Source of the DNA: Sphingobium sp. TCM1
GTDB lineage: Bacteria > Pseudomonadota > Alphaproteobacteria > Sphingomonadales > Sphingomonadaceae
Reading direction: 5' to 3'
DNA length: 64,000 nucleotides
NCBI RefSeq assembly: GCF_001650725.1
Contig: NZ_LXVX01000016.1
Span: 1-64,000, forward strand
A program made the translations under genes and the position numbers. The notes beneath the pieces were generated by a model that was given only the letters and a program-made list of their open reading frames with translations, searched no databases and was not told the origin of the DNA. Below, piece by piece: positions 61,139 through 64,000 of the stretch; the stretch's first letter is position 1, and the number at the start of each line of letters is the position of its first letter.

Positions 61139-62596
61139 TCAGCCCTCGTCGCGTCCCTTGAGTTCGTCGCCGCGAATCGACGCGACATGGAGCACGTTGG
61201 TCGATCCCGGCGTACCAAAGGGCACGCCCGCCAGCACGACGATCTTGCCGCCCTTCTCGACCATCCCGTGGCGCAGCGCCATGCGGCGGGCCTTGCCGAT
61301 CATCTCCTCGAACGTCCCGATATCCTTGGTGCGGACCGCATGGACGCCCCACGTAAGGCCCAGCTTGCGCGCGGTATCGGTGCGCGGCGTCAGGGCCAGG
61401 ATCGGCGCGGAGGGCCGCTCGCGCGCCACCCGACGCACCGTGCTGCCCGACGAGGTGAAGCAGGTGATGCAGCTGGCGCCCACCACCTCGACAATGCCGC
61501 CAGCACCCTCGGCCAGCGCGTCGGCGGTGGTCGGGTCAGGGCGCGTCTCGGTATAGTGGAGCCGGCCGAAATAGCCCGGATCGCGCTCGACGCTGTGGGC
61601 GATGCTGTCCATCATGGCGACCGCCTCGACCGGCCAGTCGCCGGCGGCCGTTTCGGCCGACAGCATGATCGCGTCGGCGCCGTCATAGACCGCCGTCGCC
61701 ACGTCCGACACTTCGGCGCGAGTCGGCGAAGGCGACTTGATCATCGATTCGAGCATCTGCGTCGCGACCACAACGGGGCGGCCCATACGCCGCGCGGTGG
61801 CGACGATCTGCTTCTGCAGCGGGGGCACGGCCTGCGGCGGCAGCTCGACGCCCAGGTCGCCGCGCGCGACCATCACGCCATCGGCCAGTTCGACGATCTC
61901 CTCCAGCCGCTGCACCGCCGACGGCTTCTCGATCTTGGCCATCAGCGACCCATAGCCGCCCATCAGCTTGCGCGCTTCGGCCAGATCCTCGGGCCGCTGC
62001 ACGAAGCTCAGGGCGATCCAGTCGCAACCCTGCTCGATCGCGAAACTGAGGTCACGCCGGTCCTTGTCGGTCAGCGCCGGCACCGGCACCACCACGTCGG
62101 GCACGTTCACGCCCTTGCGGTTGGACAATGTCCCGCCGACCTCGACCATGGTCTCGATCCGGTCCTCGCTCACTGCCTTCACGCGCAGCACCAGCTTGCC
62201 GTCATCCAGCAGCAGCCGGGTTTCGGGCACCAGCGCCGCGTAGATTTCGGGATGGGGCAGGTTGACGCGGCGCGCGTCGCCGGGGGTTTCGTCCCGGTCG
62301 AGAATGAAGGGCGCGCCGGTCTCCAATATGGCCAGCCCCTTCTCGAACGTACCGACACGCAGCTTGGGGCCTTGCAGGTCGCCCAATATGGTCGTCGGCC
62401 GGTTGAACTCCTTTTCCAGCGCGCGGATGGACGCGATGCGCGCGGCATGATCTTCATGCGCGCCATGGCTCATGTTGATGCGGAAGGCGTCGGCCCCGGC
62501 GACGAACAGCGCCCGGATCATCTCGGGCGTATCGCTCGCAGGGCCAAGGGTCGCAAGGATGCGGACCTTGCGCGAGCGGGGCGGTAACTTCGTCAT
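61139..62596 (-). CDS. pyk: pyruvate kinase, 485 aa
   Basis: Pyruvate kinase converts phosphoenolpyruvate and ADP to pyruvate and ATP. It shows KVRILATLGPASDTPEMIRA, the INMSHGAHEDHAARIAS motif, KIEKPSAVQRLEEIVELADG with the catalytic region, MVARGDLGVELPPQAVP and the C-terminal domain ending SIRGDELKGRDEG. Length (about 470-485) and composition match bacterial pyk. GGAGA lies before ATG 62596. A divergent DUF1244 gene starts 105 bases away. Confidence 0.97.
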   Translation of the reverse strand: MTKLPPRSRKVRILATLGPASDTPEMIRALFVAGADAFRINMSHGAHEDHAARIASIRALEKEFNRPTTILGDLQGPKLRVGTFEKGLAILETGAPFILDRDETPGDARRVNLPHPEIYAALVPETRLLLDDGKLVLRVKAVSEDRIETMVEVGGTLSNRKGVNVPDVVVPVPALTDKDRRDLSFAIEQGCDWIALSFVQRPEDLAEARKLMGGYGSLMAKIEKPSAVQRLEEIVELADGVMVARGDLGVELPPQAVPPLQKQIVATARRMGRPVVVATQMLESMIKSPSPTRAEVSDVATAVYDGADAIMLSAETAAGDWPVEAVAMMDSIAHSVERDPGYFGRLHYTETRPDPTTADALAEGAGGIVEVVGASCITCFTSSGSTVRRVARERPSAPILALTPRTDTARKLGLTWGVHAVRTKDIGTFEEMIGKARRMALRHGMVEKGGKIVVLAGVPFGTPGSTNVLHVASIRGDELKGRDEG

Positions 62597-62700
62597 GTCT
62601 TCTCCTGACCGTCATGATCGCTCCTGAACCTTGCCAGGGCGTCGTTATGGGTTATCCGTGCTGCACGACAGGATGATGTAGATCAGCGAAAGGATCGCCG

Positions 62701-63000
62701 ATGGCCGACACCATACTCACAGATGCGGTTGCTGCAACCGCCTTCCGCCGTCTGGTTGCGCATTTGCAGCACCGGACCGACGTCCAGAATATCGACCTGA
62801 TGGGGAGCGCGGGCTTTTGCCGCAATTGCCTGGCCGACTGGATCGCAGAGGCCGACGGCCAATTGACGAAGGACCAGGCGCGCGAGATCATCCACGGAAT
62901 GCCCTTTGCCGAATGGAAAGCCCGGCATCAGGGCGAGGCGACGCCGCAGCAGATCGCAAAGATGCAGGAGAGTGTGGCGAAGAACGCCGACAATCATTAG
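62701..63000 (+). CDS. DUF1244 domain protein, 99 aa
   Basis: A small protein of the alphaproteobacterial DUF1244 family. It has the conserved [14 protein letters not shown] start, [20 protein letters not shown] with a Cys pair that may bind metal, and [20 protein letters not shown]. No signal or membrane segment. It is the first of a plus-strand row DUF1244-gapR-ybjQ-yebC. Function is unknown. Confidence 0.9.
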   Translation: MADTILTDAVAATAFRRLVAHLQHRTDVQNIDLMGSAGFCRNCLADWIAEADGQLTKDQAREIIHGMPFAEWKARHQGEATPQQIAKMQESVAKNADNH

Positions 63001-63049
63001 AGGCGTCCGCCAGCCTGATTCCCATTTTCAAACTTGCACGGAGATTCCC

Positions 63050-63292
63050 ATGAGCGAACCCAATGTCGCCGCCGACCAGCTACGCCTCTTCATCGAGCGC
63101 ATCGAGCGCCTGGAAGAAGAAAAGAAGGGCATTGGCGACGACATCAAGGACGTCTATCTGGAAGCCAAGGCCAACGGCTATGACGGCAAGATCATGCGAC
63201 AGATCGTGCGCCTGCGGAAGATGCAGCCGCATGACCGGCAGGAAATGGAAGCCATTCTCCAGACCTATCTCGCCGCGCTGGGGATGGAATAA
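63050..63292 (+). CDS. gapR: GapR-family nucleoid protein (DUF2312), 80 aa
   Basis: GapR binds overtwisted DNA ahead of polymerases in alphaproteobacteria and is needed for normal cell cycle. The family sequence is visible as [40 protein letters not shown] and [18 protein letters not shown]. The protein is a coiled, basic small protein of typical length. The ATG at 63050 begins the family start. It follows DUF1244 by 49 bases. Confidence 0.93.
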   Translation: MSEPNVAADQLRLFIERIERLEEEKKGIGDDIKDVYLEAKANGYDGKIMRQIVRLRKMQPHDRQEMEAILQTYLAALGME

Positions 63293-63316
63293 ACCGATCT
63301 AAAAGGAGAAGCGCCC

Positions 63317-63643
63317 ATGCCCGAGATCATCGTCAGCACCACCAGCCGCCTGGAGGGAAAGCCCGCGAAGGAGTATCTCGGCATCGTCACCGGCGAGGTG
63401 ATCGTGGGCGCCAACCTGTTCCGCGACCTGTTCGCCAGCGTCCGCGATATCGTCGGCGGCCGGTCGGGCGCCTATGAAGATGTGCTTCAGAGCGCCCGCG
63501 AGCAAGCGATCGACGAGATGCGCGGCCGCGCGGCGGCGAAGGGGGCCAATGCCGTGGTCGGTGTCGATCTCGACTATGAAGTGATCGGCGCCAACGGCTC
63601 CATGCTGATGGTGTCGGCTTCCGGCACGGCGATCCTCTTCTAA
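63317..63643 (+). CDS. YbjQ/DUF74 family protein, 108 aa
   Basis: A small cytoplasmic protein of the YbjQ family (heavy-metal-binding-like fold). It shows [60 protein letters not shown] and [20 protein letters not shown]. It forms pentamers in known structures. AAGGAGAAG precedes ATG 63317. A hairpin then separates it from yebC. Confidence 0.93.
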   Translation: MPEIIVSTTSRLEGKPAKEYLGIVTGEVIVGANLFRDLFASVRDIVGGRSGAYEDVLQSAREQAIDEMRGRAAAKGANAVVGVDLDYEVIGANGSMLMVSASGTAILF

Positions 63644-63661
63644 GAAGATTGCGGGATCGGG

Positions 63662-63685
63662 GCGCGCTCGCTAGAGAGCGCGCTT
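63662..63685 (+). terminator. hairpin between ybjQ-like gene and yebC
   Basis: GCGCGCTC (63662-63669) pairs with GAGCGCGC (63676-63683) with loop GCTAGA and is followed by only two T. It may attenuate read-through into yebC; a strong terminator is not evident. Confidence 0.5.
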
Positions 63686-63717
63686 CGGTTTCACAGAAAA
63701 ATGTCAGGAGACAGGCC

Positions 63718-64000
63718 GTGGCCGGCCATTCCAAATTCAAGAACATCATGCATCGCAAGGGCGCGCAGGACAAGAAGCGCTCGTCGATGTTCTCCAAGCT
63801 CAGCCGCGAAATCACCGTCGCCGCCAAGATGGGGATGCCCGACCCGGACATGAACCCGCGCCTGCGCCTGGCAATCAACGCCGCCAAGGCCCAGTCCATG
63901 CCCAAGGACAATATCCAGCGGGCGATCGACAAGGCGATCGGCGGCGATACCGAAAATTACGAGGAAATCCGCTACGAGGGCTATGGTCCCGGCGGCGTCG
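63718..64000 (+). CDS. yebC: YebC/PmpR-family translational protein (partial, runs off window)
   Basis: The conserved YebC start ([20 protein letters not shown], then [18 protein letters not shown] and [20 protein letters not shown]) is present and the gene is cut by the window end at 64000. YebC acts in translation of difficult stretches and as a regulator in different bacteria. GTG 63718 is the start, with AGGAG seven bases upstream. It ends in [13 protein letters not shown] at the edge. Confidence 0.95.
   Translation, partial: MAGHSKFKNIMHRKGAQDKKRSSMFSKLSREITVAAKMGMPDPDMNPRLRLAINAAKAQSMPKDNIQRAIDKAIGGDTENYEEIRYEGYGPGGV

Overview
The window is chromosomal DNA from a high-GC alphaproteobacterium, most likely a Sphingomonadaceae member (Sphingobium-like). 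Reasons: alphaproteobacterial rpoB/rpoC with wild-type active-site motifs, the large NAD-glutamate dehydrogenase, a gapR-type DUF2312 gene next to DUF1244 and yebC, a type-B L36, a fused cysNC, and several small families typical of sphingomonads. Genus is inferred from memory of these families, not from an alignment.

Layout. Bases 1-4.77 kb are the end of a genomic island that abuts the 3' end of tRNA-Thr(CGT). It holds the end of an IS21-type element, a hypothetical gene, a compact minus-strand cluster hipB-hipA-54 aa ORF-DEDDh exonuclease, and a P4-type integrase next to the tRNA. Four hipB operators lie upstream of hipB at an exact 49 bp period. From 5 kb on the sequence is core chromosome: a PAS protein and NAD-GDH (5-11.3 kb); an MlaA-like protein without a lipobox cysteine; a plus-strand operon PepSY-DUF2271-DUF4198-ApbE (12.7-15.7 kb) whose DUF2271 protein carries an ApbE-type flavinylation motif; a glycerate-kinase-like gene and a CorC-type protein; an OmpA lipoprotein; a TetR/DUF4188 pair; then rpoB-rpoC (20.3-28.8 kb) with no ribosomal-protein genes upstream.

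29-33.7 kb is a sulfur block (TauE exporter, cysD, cysNC, cysQ) with a long palindrome before cysD. 33.8-37.8 kb is a tightly overlapping minus-strand operon of two ATP-grasp ligases, a nucleotidyltransferase and a GT4 glycosyltransferase, whose product I cannot name. 37.9-43.3 kb is a minus-strand DUF2946-TonB receptor-PepSY-FAD oxidoreductase unit, probably for metal uptake. 43.4-45.7 kb pairs a MerR regulator with an acyl-CoA dehydrogenase. Then follow an APC permease, dnaK-dnaJ with a RpoH-type promoter, a PCu(A)C copper chaperone with a small HEMTH protein, sdhCDA (sdhB not adjacent), a soluble chemoreceptor, prmA, a dienelactone hydrolase, an M14 peptidase with a DUF4136 lipoprotein, rpmJ, pyruvate kinase, DUF1244, gapR, ybjQ-like and the start of yebC.

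The strongest candidates for new biology are the ATP-grasp/nucleotidyltransferase/GT4 operon, the flavinylated DUF2271 redox operon, the hipBA-ORF-exonuclease cluster with its phased operators, and the palindrome that can hide a ribosome binding site before cysD.
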